From assembly GCA_009843785.1 (NCBI GenBank), contig VYCT01000283.1:1-57818 (forward strand): 57,818 nucleotides of DNA, written 5' to 3'. The stretch comes from Candidatus Poribacteria bacterium. GTDB lineage: Bacteria > Poribacteria > WGA-4E > WGA-3G. A model generated the notes under the pieces. That model saw nothing but the letters and a program-made list of their open reading frames with translations, was not told the origin of the DNA and did no database searches. A program made the translations under genes and the position numbers. Below, one piece after another: positions 8,174-17,249 of the stretch (position 1 is the first letter of the stretch; each line of letters starts with the position of its first letter).

Positions 8174-9733
8174 CTAAGAGTGCGAAACAACAGAAACACG
8201 CGCCAGAAAAGTATTGGCTTTTTGAGCGTCGTCACCCGTAGCGACCAATTTGAAGTGCCGACCTCGTCTGAAATTATGAAAAATGTGTCCGATCCTACCG
8301 GGTAAAACATTCCATGCACCATCCAGTGCTGCATCAGCACCCGCTTTTGAGGGAAGTTCGGTGTCGTCATGAAACAACTCAAATGTTCCTACCGCCTCGC
8401 CTGCACCTACCTGTATCTCAATGTGAAGTATCCCACCAGATTCAAACGGTGTCGTATCAATTTTAACAACTGGGTCATCTGACGTGTCGGTGCTGGATGC
8501 GCCATAAACATGCAAAATCTCCATCAACGCTGTCCCCAGACTGATCGGATTTCCATCTAATTTTGATCTTTTGCCTACACGAGTGCGTCTTCCTTCAAAT
8601 GCCGCTACAGAATGCTTTAGCACCGTTAAATATGCTTGCGACGGGTTCCTATAAGGCAGTGCCGACTCCGGCTGATGCATAATGACCTCCGCATCGGGAG
8701 TCAACGCCAGAATATCCACAGAGTCGGTATAATGCTGTTGCATTTTTTTAGCCACAAGGCTCGACATCTCGCCTTTCGCGCCACTTATTAGTTCTGGCAA
8801 TTCCCTGAGAAGCACCCATGTATTGACAAACTTCTCGTTAAGTGTCTCTATCACTTCTGAATCGGAGAGCGGACCCGCCCTCAAATATTTGCCGTTCGCT
8901 CAGCAAGATTCATCGTCTAAGCAGCCCCAGACAAGGATCGCATGAATCGGGCGGTGCGTTGCTTTCGCACGTTCAACTGCCCTCTCAATCGGCAGCCAGT
9001 CAATCTTCGCGAATCGGTAAAACTTCAATGCTAATGAACGGCGTGCTGCTTCTGCCGTGATAACAGTCTCCCACGCAATTTCATCTCGGTCGGTCTCATC
9101 CGTGGCAAGGAGTTCCATACGCGGCACAAAGACCATATCTGCACCACCACAAGCATTAATGTCAACATTGCTATTGCGTACAGGTAGTGCCAACGAAAAC
9201 GCACGAACCGTTCCCTTTTTCAGATTGACGAACACTTGTCCGACATATTGCGATGGGATAAACTTGACTTCGGACTCCTGTTCCCACACCTCTTCAGCGT
9301 TTTCTTGTTGCGGCGCCTGATGTGCATCACTTCCTAATGTAAACTCGGCATGTATTCGGAAAGTGATCTCCGCATAATCTGATGAACGTGCCCGTAAGCA
9401 CGCATAGGCACCCTCCGCGCCGTTACCTAAATCAGCTCTTGCCCCCGGATGAAACTGATAAAGGAAAGGAACAATCCTATTTGCATCCAGTGCCCATACA
9501 TCCCCTACCGCTACAGTTGAGGCTGGAAGAAACACCTTAAAAGCCTCCGCCCCGTATTCTTTGACGGGGTGGCATGGTGACAGATCAAACATCTCAGCGA
9601 GTTGTGGTGAATCGTTGTGCATATTAAATGTGGCATCCGCAATCGGCTCCCAATGCGCATGCACCCGCACACTCGATGAACTATTTAACACGTTCCAAGG
9701 ATTTATCACAATTTTCTCCATTGCCATGAACAT
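8174..9733 (-). CDS. selenoprotein N (SELENON)-like protein with in-frame TGA read as selenocysteine
   Basis: Two frames, 9733-8900 and 8899-8174, are in register and separated only by TGA at 8902-8900. Read as Sec they give 519 residues with U278 in the motif GCLDDESCU, followed by a helix region ending NEKFVNTWVLLREL. This matches my recollection of animal selenoprotein N: LLWGALDDQSCUGSG with NESFISTWSLVKELEEL downstream, and an upstream segment resembling KFYRFAKIDWLPIERAVERAKA. Vertebrate SELENON is an ER redox/calcium-handling protein with a thioredoxin-reductase-like SCUG centre; the bacterial role is unknown. No N-terminal membrane helix or EF-hand is visible. A candidate SECIS hairpin starts 17 nt after the UGA. 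No selA, selB, selC or selD lies in the window, so decoding depends on unlinked genes. I am sure of the frames and fairly sure of the family. Confidence 0.85.
8865..8882 (-). promoter_or_regulatory. candidate bacterial SECIS hairpin
   Basis: On the mRNA, GAGGGC-GGGUCC-GCUCUC starts 17 nt after the UGA. The six base pairs (one G-U) close a six-nucleotide loop containing GGUC, as in the E. coli fdhF SECIS loop. Distance and loop fit the bacterial SECIS format, but the stem is short. Confidence 0.5.
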
Positions 9734-9830
9734 TTCGTTTTTCTATAGATGTAATAACTCGAACCCGTTCAGTCTACCAACATCACAGCAATTCTGTTAG
9801 AAAAGCGTTGTTGCGCTGTATTTCAAGACC

Positions 9831-11768
9831 CTATTGATCTGGAACTGGAATCTGGTTCATATCCCAGAGAATAACCGTGCCATTGTCGCTCCCGCTGGCA
9901 AGTATTTGCCCATCTGGGGTGAAGGTAACAACCCGATTCCAACCCGGATGCGCAGTGAAAACGCCCTTACGCTCGCCAGTGACGGTATTCCACAATTCGA
10001 TCGTCTGCCAACTCGCACTCGCAAGCGTTTGTCCATCAGGACTGAAAGCAATACCATAAACGGTACTTCTTACAGGTTTTAGCGTTTGCAGCAGTTTATC
10101 CGTTTCCACATCCCACAACCAGATTCCGCTGCGTTCGCCTGCAGGCACATTCCCCTCACCTGCAAGCATACTACCCTCTGGAGAAAATGCGACAGCAGCA
10201 ACTCCATACCTATCCGCCGCGAGGGTTATCTTAACTTTACCGGTGGGCATATCCCACAACCGAATCATTGCTTCCTCAGTTGCCACGGCAAGTGTCCGTC
10301 CATCAGGATTAAGCGCGATGGCTCTGACCCCTCCACTACTTCTGGGTCCACCATGCGAATCCAGTTCTGATATATTACCATTGATGGTTTGTAAAAGGTG
10401 TCCAGTCTGGATATGCCATAGATGGACCGTATTATCCCAACTTCCGCTCACAAGCGATTGACCATCCGGTGAATAGGCAATAGAAGACACACCGTCTGTG
10501 TGCCCAGCAAGTGTTTTGACGAGTTGCCCGGTGTCAACATCCCAAATACGGATTTTGCTATCCCAACTCCCGCTTGCAATTGATTTACCATCCGGCGAAT
10601 AGGTCACTGAACCCACAATATCCGTATGTCCAACGAGACGCTTCAGCAGTCGCCCAGTCTTGACATCTCGCAGCAAAATTGTATAGTCAGCTGCCTCACC
10701 ACTGGCAAGCACTTTACTGTCCGGTGAAAACGCCACGGCTCTCGTGTAAAACGTATGTCCCGCGATAGTTCTCACGAGTTCGCCTGTATCGATATCCCAA
10801 AAACGAAGGGTCTCATCGTCCGCCAGACTCACAACGGTTTCATGATCTGGCGAATAGTTTACAGAACCAATCCTGTCCGTATGTCCACTCAGTATTTTCA
10901 AAGTGTTACCGGTGCGGACATCCCAAACACGGATAGTCTTATCCCAACTCCCGCTCACAAGGGTCGCACCATCCTGTGAATAGACCACAGAATAAACAGG
11001 TTTTGTATGTCCAGTAAAAGTTTTCAGGAGCTCTCCAGTACGCAGATCCCAAATACGAACCTTAGAATCCCGCCCGCCACTCGCAAGCGCAAGGTTGTCT
11101 GGAGAATACACGATACTATAGATGCTATCCGTCTGCTCAGTGATGGTTTTCAGGAGTTGTCCCGTCTCCACATCCCAAATGAGAATCGTCCTGTCTTTCC
11201 GACCGACACTCGCCAACGTCTTTCCATCATTTGAATACGCGACCCGGCGGATAGGATCCGTGTGCCCTACGAAGGTTTTTAACAGTTTACCGGTGTGCAC
11301 ATCCCAGAGTCGAACTGTAGTGTCCCGACTCCCACCGATAAGTGTTTCGCCTGTTGGACTGAATGCCAATGAGTAGACTCTATCCTCGTGGCCCAGGAGA
11401 AATTTATTGAGTTTATTGGCTTGTAAATCCCATAGAACGACTTGATGATCAGTTGCAGCAGCAAGCGTTCCGCCATCAGGGCTGAGTTCGATGATATTCC
11501 ACATCTGTCCTGTTCCAAGGTCTGTGAGTAGATCCAGCTCTTCACCCGTACGGACATCGTATATCCAGATGCCGATCGAACTCAAAGCGGCAATTCGATG
11601 ACCATCCGGAAAATAGACGAGATCCCTTAAAACACCCTTTCCAAAACGCGCGATCGCCCCTTTAGGAAGATGCCATCGAGTGTAATCTTGGGCAGAGCTG
11701 CTCGGTAGAAAGAGAACAGCGGTTAATAAGAAGATAAGCATAGCGGGAAAAAATAGTCTTGTTTTCAT
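9831..11768 (-). CDS. secreted WD40-repeat beta-propeller protein
   Basis: A 645-residue protein with an N-terminal signal peptide (MKTRLFFPAMLIFLLTAVLF, cleavage near SSAQD). The family signature RWHLPKGAIARFGKG follows, then WD40 blades to the C-terminus (repeats like SPDGQSLVSGSWDNTVHLWHI and GQLVKTLAGHTD), ending ILWDMNQIPVPDQ. Length and blade number suggest two propellers. It is a close paralogue of the 11851 gene (82 bp further upstream on the same strand) and of the propeller at 1994. A role as an extracytoplasmic binding scaffold is expected for the family; the ligand is unknown. Blade sequences are highly alike within and between the three genes, so gene conversion or blade shuffling is plausible. 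Confidence 0.88.
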   Translation of the reverse strand: MKTRLFFPAMLIFLLTAVLFLPSSSAQDYTRWHLPKGAIARFGKGVLRDLVYFPDGHRIAALSSIGIWIYDVRTGEELDLLTDLGTGQMWNIIELSPDGGTLAAATDHQVVLWDLQANKLNKFLLGHEDRVYSLAFSPTGETLIGGSRDTTVRLWDVHTGKLLKTFVGHTDPIRRVAYSNDGKTLASVGRKDRTILIWDVETGQLLKTITEQTDSIYSIVYSPDNLALASGGRDSKVRIWDLRTGELLKTFTGHTKPVYSVVYSQDGATLVSGSWDKTIRVWDVRTGNTLKILSGHTDRIGSVNYSPDHETVVSLADDETLRFWDIDTGELVRTIAGHTFYTRAVAFSPDSKVLASGEAADYTILLRDVKTGRLLKRLVGHTDIVGSVTYSPDGKSIASGSWDSKIRIWDVDTGQLVKTLAGHTDGVSSIAYSPDGQSLVSGSWDNTVHLWHIQTGHLLQTINGNISELDSHGGPRSSGGVRAIALNPDGRTLAVATEEAMIRLWDMPTGKVKITLAADRYGVAAVAFSPEGSMLAGEGNVPAGERSGIWLWDVETDKLLQTLKPVRSTVYGIAFSPDGQTLASASWQTIELWNTVTGERKGVFTAHPGWNRVVTFTPDGQILASGSDNGTVILWDMNQIPVPDQ

Positions 11769-11850
11769 ATCAATAATTTCCTCAATCTTGTTTTTAAGTT
11801 ACTTATCAAATCCGACGCTTTTCAGCAAATACAAAACTCTCCACAATACA

Positions 11851-13746
11851 CTATTGATCAGGAACTGGAATCCGGTTCATATCCCATAGAATAACCGTAC
11901 CGTTATTACCGCTGGCAAGCATTTGACCATCCGGACTGAACGCTATCGCTTCAATCCACCCCTTATAACCGGTGAAAGTGCCTATATACTCGCCAGAAGT
12001 GGTATTCCACAATTCAATCGTCCGCGAACTTGCACTTGCAACTATTTGTCCATTGGGACTAAAGGCGACACCATAGACACTCCCCCTTGCCTTCACGATC
12101 TTATGCAGCAGGTTCCCAGTGCGCACCTCCCACAAACAAAGGTCGCCTTCACCCCCGCTTGCGAGCATCGTACCATCTGGAGAAAATACGACAGCAGCAA
12201 CTTTACCGATATCCAGGGTGGTTTTGATTTTACCTGTCGGCATATCCCACAACCGAACCAATGCTTCGTCAGTTGCCACAGCAAGCGTCCTACCATCAGC
12301 GTTAAGCGCGATGGCTCTGACGCCGATAGATGGATCAGCATCCGTTATATTCCCAGTGATCGTTTGCAGGAGATGTCCAGTGTCAACATACCACAAATTG
12401 ATTGTATTGTCCCAACCGCCACTCACGAGGGACTTACCATCGGGTGTATAAGCGATAGAATGCACACCTTTTGTATGGGCAGTGATAGTTTTGAGGAGTT
12501 CTCCGGTGCTGACATCCCAAATACGGATTTTGCCGTCCCAACTGCCACTGGCAAGCGTGTCACCATCTGGAGAATAGACCACCGAAAGAGCCCGATCCGT
12601 ATGTCCAGTGAGAGTTTTCGTATGCTCTCCAGTCTCGACATCCCACAGCGAGATCGCATTATTTGTCCACTCTGTACCTGCAAGTATATTACCATCAGGC
12701 GAGAATATGATGTTCGCTGAAGGTGTTCGTCGAACAATAGTTCTCAAGAGTTCGCCGGTGTCTGCATCCCAAAAACGGATCGTCCCATCGTAGCCGTCAC
12801 TAACAACTGTCTTGTCGTCTGGCGAATACTTCACAGAATCAATATCATCCGTGTGCCTCTTAAGGATTTTTAAGGTCTCGCCAGTGCGGACATCCCACAT
12901 ACGGATCGTATCATCCGAACTTCCGCTCACAAGCGTCGCACCATCTTGAGAAAAGGTCAGAGAACTCACATGATCCGTATGTCCAATAAAGGTTTGCAGG
13001 AGTTCCCCAGTAACAACATCCCAAATGCGAATCTTGGAATCCCGTCCACCACTCGCAAGCACTCGACTATGTTTCGGAGCATATACGATACTATTGATGC
13101 GATCGGTATGTCCCGTAATCGCTTTTCGGGGTTCTTCAGTCTCCACATCCCAAATAAGAATCGTATTGTCCCTCCAACTGGTACACGCCAATGTCTTTCC
13201 ATCGTTTGAATACGCGATCAGCCGGATCCTATCCGTGTGCCCCACGAAAGTCTGTTTTAATTCACCCGTGTTAACATCCCACAGTCGGACTGTGGTGTCC
13301 CGACTGCCACCGGCGAGTATTTCGCCAGTCGGACTGAAGGCTAACGAATAGATCCTGTCCTTGTGTCCTGCGAGAATTTTTTCCAACCTCTTAGCCTGCA
13401 CATCCCATAAATAAACCCTATGATCACTCGCAGCAGCAAGCGTCCTGCCATTCGGACTGAGGACCATGATATTCCAGATATCTTTCATGAACGGTTCATC
13501 GGTGATCAGATCCAGAATTTCCCCTGTACATACATCGTATATCCAGATACCAATTGAGCTCAAAACAGCAAGTCTATTACCATCCGGAAAATATGTGAAA
13601 TCATAGCTTCCACCTTGCCCGAACCGCACGATCGCCCCTTCAGGAAGACCCCATCGGGTGTAATCTTGCGCGGAACTGTTTGGCAGAAAAAGAGCCGTGC
13701 TTAACAAAAGGATAAACGTAGCAGAAAATAATCGCGCTGTTCTCAT
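11851..13746 (-). CDS. secreted WD40-repeat beta-propeller protein, tandem paralogue
   Basis: A 631-residue protein. The ATG at 13746 is preceded by GAGGA and begins a signal peptide (MRTARLFSATFILLLSTALF, cleavage near NSSAQD); ten further upstream codons are open but lack a ribosome site. The mature part starts DYTRWGLPEGAIVRFGQG and continues as WD40 blades, ending ILWDMNRIPVPDQ, nearly the same end as the 9831 product. The pair is a tandem duplication. A copy of the GGATGCACTTTT motif lies 56-76 bp upstream (13802-13822), as it does in front of infA, so this may be the promoter region. Localisation should be periplasmic or extracellular; function is otherwise unknown. Confidence 0.88.
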   Translation of the reverse strand: MRTARLFSATFILLLSTALFLPNSSAQDYTRWGLPEGAIVRFGQGGSYDFTYFPDGNRLAVLSSIGIWIYDVCTGEILDLITDEPFMKDIWNIMVLSPNGRTLAAASDHRVYLWDVQAKRLEKILAGHKDRIYSLAFSPTGEILAGGSRDTTVRLWDVNTGELKQTFVGHTDRIRLIAYSNDGKTLACTSWRDNTILIWDVETEEPRKAITGHTDRINSIVYAPKHSRVLASGGRDSKIRIWDVVTGELLQTFIGHTDHVSSLTFSQDGATLVSGSSDDTIRMWDVRTGETLKILKRHTDDIDSVKYSPDDKTVVSDGYDGTIRFWDADTGELLRTIVRRTPSANIIFSPDGNILAGTEWTNNAISLWDVETGEHTKTLTGHTDRALSVVYSPDGDTLASGSWDGKIRIWDVSTGELLKTITAHTKGVHSIAYTPDGKSLVSGGWDNTINLWYVDTGHLLQTITGNITDADPSIGVRAIALNADGRTLAVATDEALVRLWDMPTGKIKTTLDIGKVAAVVFSPDGTMLASGGEGDLCLWEVRTGNLLHKIVKARGSVYGVAFSPNGQIVASASSRTIELWNTTSGEYIGTFTGYKGWIEAIAFSPDGQMLASGNNGTVILWDMNRIPVPDQ

Positions 13747-13801
13747 GATGGTGTCCTCTAAAACAAAGTTAAACAAGATGATTCTGTTTGGCTATCTATA
13801 C

Positions 13802-13822
13802 ACACTTTTGGATGCACTTTTG
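13802..13822 (-). promoter_or_regulatory. conserved GTGCATCC upstream motif, copy 2
   Basis: Read on the minus strand the motif is CAAAAGTGCATCCAAAAGTGT followed by GTA. It lies 56-76 bp upstream of the WD40 gene start at 13746. Near-identical copies are at 16125-16145 (upstream of infA) and 1897-1919. It may be a promoter or operator; the repetition is what supports it. Confidence 0.4.
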
Positions 13823-13859
13823 GAAGTAACAGCATTACACAACAAGTCAGAAAAAAAAT

Positions 13860-13890
13860 AAGGGACAGAGAGATTTTCCCTCTGTCCCTT
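13860..13890 (-). terminator. rho-independent terminator of the GNAT/rsgA/infA operon
   Basis: AAGGGACAGAG (13860-13870) pairs perfectly with CTCTGTCCCTT (13880-13890) around a 9-nt loop. On the minus strand the stem is followed by a T-rich run (TATTTTTTTT), directly downstream of the acetyltransferase gene ending at 13917. Confidence 0.8.
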
Positions 13891-13916
13891 TTCATGCTTA
13901 TCAAAAAATATGAAAA

Positions 13917-14747
13917 TTACTCATCAGGCTCAAAGAACACTTTGAGTGGCGCACTTAACTGTGGTGCAATTTCTTGCTCATCTACGACTTTATCGCCCGC
14001 CCATTCACTACGTTCAATCCCCATCGTGTAAGTTTGCCGCGTCATGTCAGTGTAACTCAGGTATTGAAACCCGGCATTTTCAAAGCAGATGAGCGCAGGG
14101 CCGTTGTCAGGGGATACCTGTAGCGTAACATGCTCAGCACCCAGTATCTCAAACGCGTAACGCACAGTTTCAATGAGTGTATCAGTGCCGTAGCCGCGAG
14201 CGCGATAATCCGGACGGATGATGACGAATTTAACAGTAACCGTGTCCGCATCACGTTGGAGAAGGATAAACCCGATAATAAGGCGTGTGGTACGGATTTC
14301 AATAGCCAATGTATGCATATCTTTGTCTGCCGTCCAGTCGTGCCAATCCTCCAGAAATGTCTCGAACGAGACCCGTTCAGCGTAGAGATGATTTCTGATG
14401 CCTGGCCGGTTGATCCAGCCCCAAATTTGGCGAAGTTCATTCTCTGTGGTCTGCCGGAGCGAAATGCCACCGCTGTAAAGGCGTTCCAGCTGCCGTAATT
14501 CACTGCGTAACTCCTCCAATTGCGCAGAGTGCATACCAATCTGCGCACCCGCAGTCCGAATCTTACGCTGATTCGGTTGATCCATGAATTTCGCCTGTTT
14601 CACCCTATTCTGGAAATACCCAAGTTTCTGTTCACTCCTCTCAATAATCCGTAACAAGTTGTTAATCGCATCCGCCCATTTCTCAAGATCAGCGTTTGCG
14701 TCGTCTCGTGTTTCGATCCGATCGCCGCTTATCTGTGTTCCGTTCAT
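13917..14747 (-). CDS. GNAT-family N-acetyltransferase with N-terminal coiled coil
   Basis: A 276-residue protein. Residues about 15-90 are a charged heptad-like helical segment (ANADLEKWADAINNLLRIIERSEQKL, then QLEELRSELRQLERL) that probably forms a coiled coil. Residues about 100-250 are a GNAT fold of the RimJ/RimL type, with the acetyl-CoA loop in RPDYRARGYGTDTLIETV and the downstream HVTLQVSPDNGPALICFENAGF. I chose the ATG at 14747 because AAGGAGGGG lies just upstream; the longer frame to 14870 would overlap rsgA much more. As called, the gene overlaps the end of rsgA by 59 bp, indicating translational coupling. The substrate is unknown. Confidence 0.85.
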   Translation of the reverse strand: MNGTQISGDRIETRDDANADLEKWADAINNLLRIIERSEQKLGYFQNRVKQAKFMDQPNQRKIRTAGAQIGMHSAQLEELRSELRQLERLYSGGISLRQTTENELRQIWGWINRPGIRNHLYAERVSFETFLEDWHDWTADKDMHTLAIEIRTTRLIIGFILLQRDADTVTVKFVIIRPDYRARGYGTDTLIETVRYAFEILGAEHVTLQVSPDNGPALICFENAGFQYLSYTDMTRQTYTMGIERSEWAGDKVVDEQEIAPQLSAPLKVFFEPDE

Positions 14748-15678
14748 ATCTCCCCTCCTTGAATCCAGAAATCCGGAGATAACTCTCATACCGGAGTGGA
14801 TTAATATCGCCAGTTTCAACCGCTTGTTTGACAGCACATACCGGTTCATGCTGGTGCGTACACGCCGCAAATTTGCACTCTGGAATGTAAGGTCGCATCT
14901 CAGGAAAATGGATATCTAATCCCTGTTCGTCATCAATTTCAAGCAAACCCAGTGTTCGGATGCCCGGTGTATCCGCAACAAACCCACCAAATTCAAGCGG
15001 CAGCAGCATGACTTCCGTTGTCGTATGCCGACCTTTGTGGATGCGCGTATCCACCTCACCCGTACGCAATTCAAGTCCCGGTTGTAACGCGTTGAGCAGA
15101 GAAGACTTCCCGACCCCTGATGAACCTACAATCGCTGAAATCTTATGCCCCATCACTGCCCGTAATCTATCAACGCCGAGACCCGTCACGATACTTGTAT
15201 AAACCACTTTATAACCTAATTCTTCATATAATTTCAATTCGCCCTGGACATTCTCCAATTTTGCCAAATCCATTTTGTTAATACAGATCACCGGTTCTAC
15301 ATCTGATGCCTCTGCTGTAACGAGGAATCTATCAAGCATCCGCAGTTTCAGCGTCGGATGCCGAGCGGCAAAGATGATAAGTAATATCTCTAAATTTGCC
15401 ACAATCACTTGCCGCCAGCCATCCATACGGGTACGACCAAACTGGGTATCGCGGGGGAGGCATTCCTCAATGTACCCATTGTGCTCCGTGGAGGTCGGGA
15501 TTGAGATACGCACGCGGTCGCCAACTGCAACTAAATCGACATACGGCATCTCTTTCGTCTCAGCGAGCCGCTTCTTCTCATCTTCAATGAGGTGGTGACG
15601 CACGGCACACGTATAACACGCTTTGTCAACTTGTACCTCGTACGCACCGCCTCTCGCTTTTATGACAATTCCTTCCAT
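14689..15678 (-). CDS. rsgA: small ribosomal subunit biogenesis GTPase RsgA
   Basis: A circularly permuted GTPase that assists late maturation of the 30S subunit. After an N-terminal OB domain (about 1-80) come the motifs in permuted order: G4 INKMD, G5 near YTSIVTG, G1 GSSGVGKSSLLN, G2 in the GRHTTTE loop, and G3 DTPG. A C-terminal zinc-binding segment follows (ECKFAACTHQHEPVCAV, Cys/Cys/His/Cys) and then a basic tail. The ATG at 15678 has AGGTGGG upstream and gives 329 residues, usual for the family; the open frame extends to 15768. It lies between infA and the acetyltransferase, all on the same strand, a sensible ribosome-related context. Confidence 0.94.
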   Translation of the reverse strand: MEGIVIKARGGAYEVQVDKACYTCAVRHHLIEDEKKRLAETKEMPYVDLVAVGDRVRISIPTSTEHNGYIEECLPRDTQFGRTRMDGWRQVIVANLEILLIIFAARHPTLKLRMLDRFLVTAEASDVEPVICINKMDLAKLENVQGELKLYEELGYKVVYTSIVTGLGVDRLRAVMGHKISAIVGSSGVGKSSLLNALQPGLELRTGEVDTRIHKGRHTTTEVMLLPLEFGGFVADTPGIRTLGLLEIDDEQGLDIHFPEMRPYIPECKFAACTHQHEPVCAVKQAVETGDINPLRYESYLRISGFKEGRYERNTDKRRSDRNTRRRKR

Positions 15679-15806
15679 AGTTAGACCCACCTGCGGAAAC
15701 ATGGTCGTTTTTAAATATCGATTAAAACCAACTTGCCCAACAGAAAGCGCGCGGTTAGACACAGCCAAAACCCGCCATGAAACCGCGCACCTATCTAAAA
15801 CATCCC

Positions 15807-16085
15807 CTAATTACCGGGATTCCGCCAGACGATACGCCCACGCGTTAAGTCGTATGGAGAAAGTTCAAGCGTAACCTGGTCACCCGGAAGCACCCAGATT
15901 TTGTGCCGCATTAACTTCCCAGCGAGATACGCCACAACTTTGTGGTCATTCTCCTCGAGCTTCACATGAAACAGGTTACCCGGTAAGGATTCCAGGACAA
16001 CTCCCTGCACACGGATACCAGTATCTTTCGTATTAACATTTTTTACAGATTCATGGACTTCGGGCGTTGCGTTTACATTTTTCAT
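15807..16085 (-). CDS. infA: translation initiation factor IF-1
   Basis: A 92-residue S1/OB-fold protein. From about residue 25 it matches IF-1: VQGVVLESLPGNLFHVKLEENDHKVVAYLAGKLMRHKIWVLPGDQVTLELSPYDLTRGRIVWR. IF-1 binds the A site of the 30S subunit during initiation. About 20 extra N-terminal residues (MKNVNATPEVHESVKNVN) are unusual, since most IF-1 proteins are 72 residues long. The ATG at 16085 has AAAGGAG at good spacing. It is the first gene of a probable infA-rsgA-GNAT transcription unit. The motif at 16125-16145 lies about 40 bp upstream. Confidence 0.93.
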   Translation of the reverse strand: MKNVNATPEVHESVKNVNTKDTGIRVQGVVLESLPGNLFHVKLEENDHKVVAYLAGKLMRHKIWVLPGDQVTLELSPYDLTRGRIVWRNPGN

Positions 16086-16124
16086 TTCTATTTCTCCTTT
16101 GTGTGATAACTATTATTCTTCTTT

Positions 16125-16145
16125 ACACTCTTTTGGATGCACTTT
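16125..16145 (-). promoter_or_regulatory. conserved GTGCATCC upstream motif, copy 3
   Basis: Read on the minus strand: AAAGTGCATCCAAAAGAGTGT, followed by AAAG, about 40 bp upstream of infA. It matches 13802-13822 over about 19 bp, which is more than chance would give between two otherwise unlike upstream regions. Confidence 0.4.
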
Positions 16146-16169
16146 AATAACGAATTGTTCGGAAAAAAG

Positions 16170-16198
16170 TTGACATCAAGCCTCGAAAGTTATAAAAT
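16170..16198 (+). promoter_or_regulatory. sigma-70-like promoter upstream of the PhyH gene
   Basis: TTGACA (16170-16175), 17-bp spacer, TAAAAT (16193-16198): identical hexamers and spacing to 47-75 and 26244-26272. A 120-bp inverted-repeat element (16237-16356) separates it from the start codon at 16381, giving a long leader. Confidence 0.55.
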
Positions 16199-16236
16199 AC
16201 ACGCGGAGAAGATTCTATTTTCACTTTATTTCTATT

Positions 16237-16356
16237 AGGATTTACGCATACTGCTCTTTTGTAGCATAGGCTGTTAGCCTGTGCCAAGAGAACATCCGCG
16301 TTTTTCCAAGCACCCCACTTAACAGTGTGTGCTAAAATCAAAATTGCGTAAGTCCT
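16237..16356. mobile_element. MITE-like element with AGGATTTACGCA ends
   Basis: AGGATTTACGCA (16237-16248) and TGCGTAAGTCCT (16345-16356) are inverted repeats with one mismatch, bounding 120 bp without coding capacity. A solo copy of the right end (TGCGTAAGTCCTATCTAT) occurs at 4930 inside the 3' end of a permease gene, showing it is dispersed. No clear target duplication is visible. Confidence 0.5.
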
Positions 16357-16380
16357 ATCTATAAGAAGGAGAAGAAGATC

Positions 16381-17184
16381 ATGAGCCAAGCCTTACCTCT
16401 CGTTGCCTACCCTGACCTCGAAAACCAAGTCAAGGCGATGGAAGAAGACGGGTATGCGTATCTTCCAAAGGTTATTGACGAGGCACAACTCGCGGAACTT
16501 CGCGAGGCAATGGATCGACTCACCGCGAACCCTGAAAGTTTCGACCGGCATAGCCTGCCTGAGAACGGCAGCGGTTTCCTTAACAAACACATCAATAACG
16601 CCTTCAATCGCGACCCTGTGTTCCTGCACTACCTCGACAAATCTCCGGTCATTGAATTAGCAGAAGCCGTTCACGGTGATGATTGTCACGTCATCGGCAT
16701 GACGGCTTGGGTAACAGGACCTGGACGCCCCGATCAAGGGCTACACATAGATTGGCTACCCATCCCCCTGCCAGCAGACCTCTTGGAAGATCCGCGCGTC
16801 AAAGTCCCAATCTTCATCTCAACCGCTCACTACTATCTTGATAATCTCTACGAAGATCTCGGACCAACGAAATTTGTGCCCGGCAGCCATCTTTCCGGAC
16901 GAAGACCCGACGGTGAAACCGAATGGAAAGGCGCGCAAGAAAAGAGTATCCTCTGTAATGGGGGCGATGTCGTCATCTTCCGTAGCGAAGTTTGGCACCG
17001 AGGCACTGCGAATCGCAGCAAACAGACCCGCTATCTATTACAAGTACATTACGCGAATCGGATGATAACCCAGAAATTTCCGCCCTATCTCAACCGGTTC
17101 CAGTTTGATGCAGCGATTTTGGAGCAGGCAACCGAACGCCAACAACGCTTAATGGGTAACCACCGACCAGGCGCCTACGATTGA
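16381..17184 (+). CDS. phytanoyl-CoA dioxygenase (PhyH) family protein
   Basis: A 267-residue Fe(II)/2-oxoglutarate-dependent dioxygenase of the PhyH family. The double-stranded beta-helix core shows the iron-binding HxD in GLHIDWLP and the distal His in FRSEVWHRGTANRS, with a downstream Arg (TRYLLQVHY) placed to hold 2-oxoglutarate. N-terminal helices (LENQVKAMEEDGYAYLPKV) are typical, and residues such as GPTKFVPGSHLSGRRP are family hallmarks. The ATG follows AAGGAGAAG. Such proteins hydroxylate varied small molecules; the substrate cannot be deduced. PhyH proteins are reported to be abundant in Poribacteria. The gene is divergent from infA and stands alone. Confidence 0.92.
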   Translation: MSQALPLVAYPDLENQVKAMEEDGYAYLPKVIDEAQLAELREAMDRLTANPESFDRHSLPENGSGFLNKHINNAFNRDPVFLHYLDKSPVIELAEAVHGDDCHVIGMTAWVTGPGRPDQGLHIDWLPIPLPADLLEDPRVKVPIFISTAHYYLDNLYEDLGPTKFVPGSHLSGRRPDGETEWKGAQEKSILCNGGDVVIFRSEVWHRGTANRSKQTRYLLQVHYANRMITQKFPPYLNRFQFDAAILEQATERQQRLMGNHRPGAYD

Positions 17185-17249
17185 TCGTAAAACCCCTCCC
17201 CTCAAAGAACGACAAAAGAACCACAACCTAACGAGGATAACAGCGACCT

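Noticed and set aside
8174-8884. A separate 236-residue gene starting at 8884
   Set aside because: It is in frame with the preceding 277-residue frame across one TGA, has no ribosome site of its own, and the joint matches the SELENON SCU motif, so it is treated as one selenoprotein gene.
1994-13746. CRISPR-like periodicity in the WD40 genes and intergenic palindromes
   Set aside because: The periodicity is of 40-43 codon WD40 blades, without identical short repeats and spacers; no cas gene is present.
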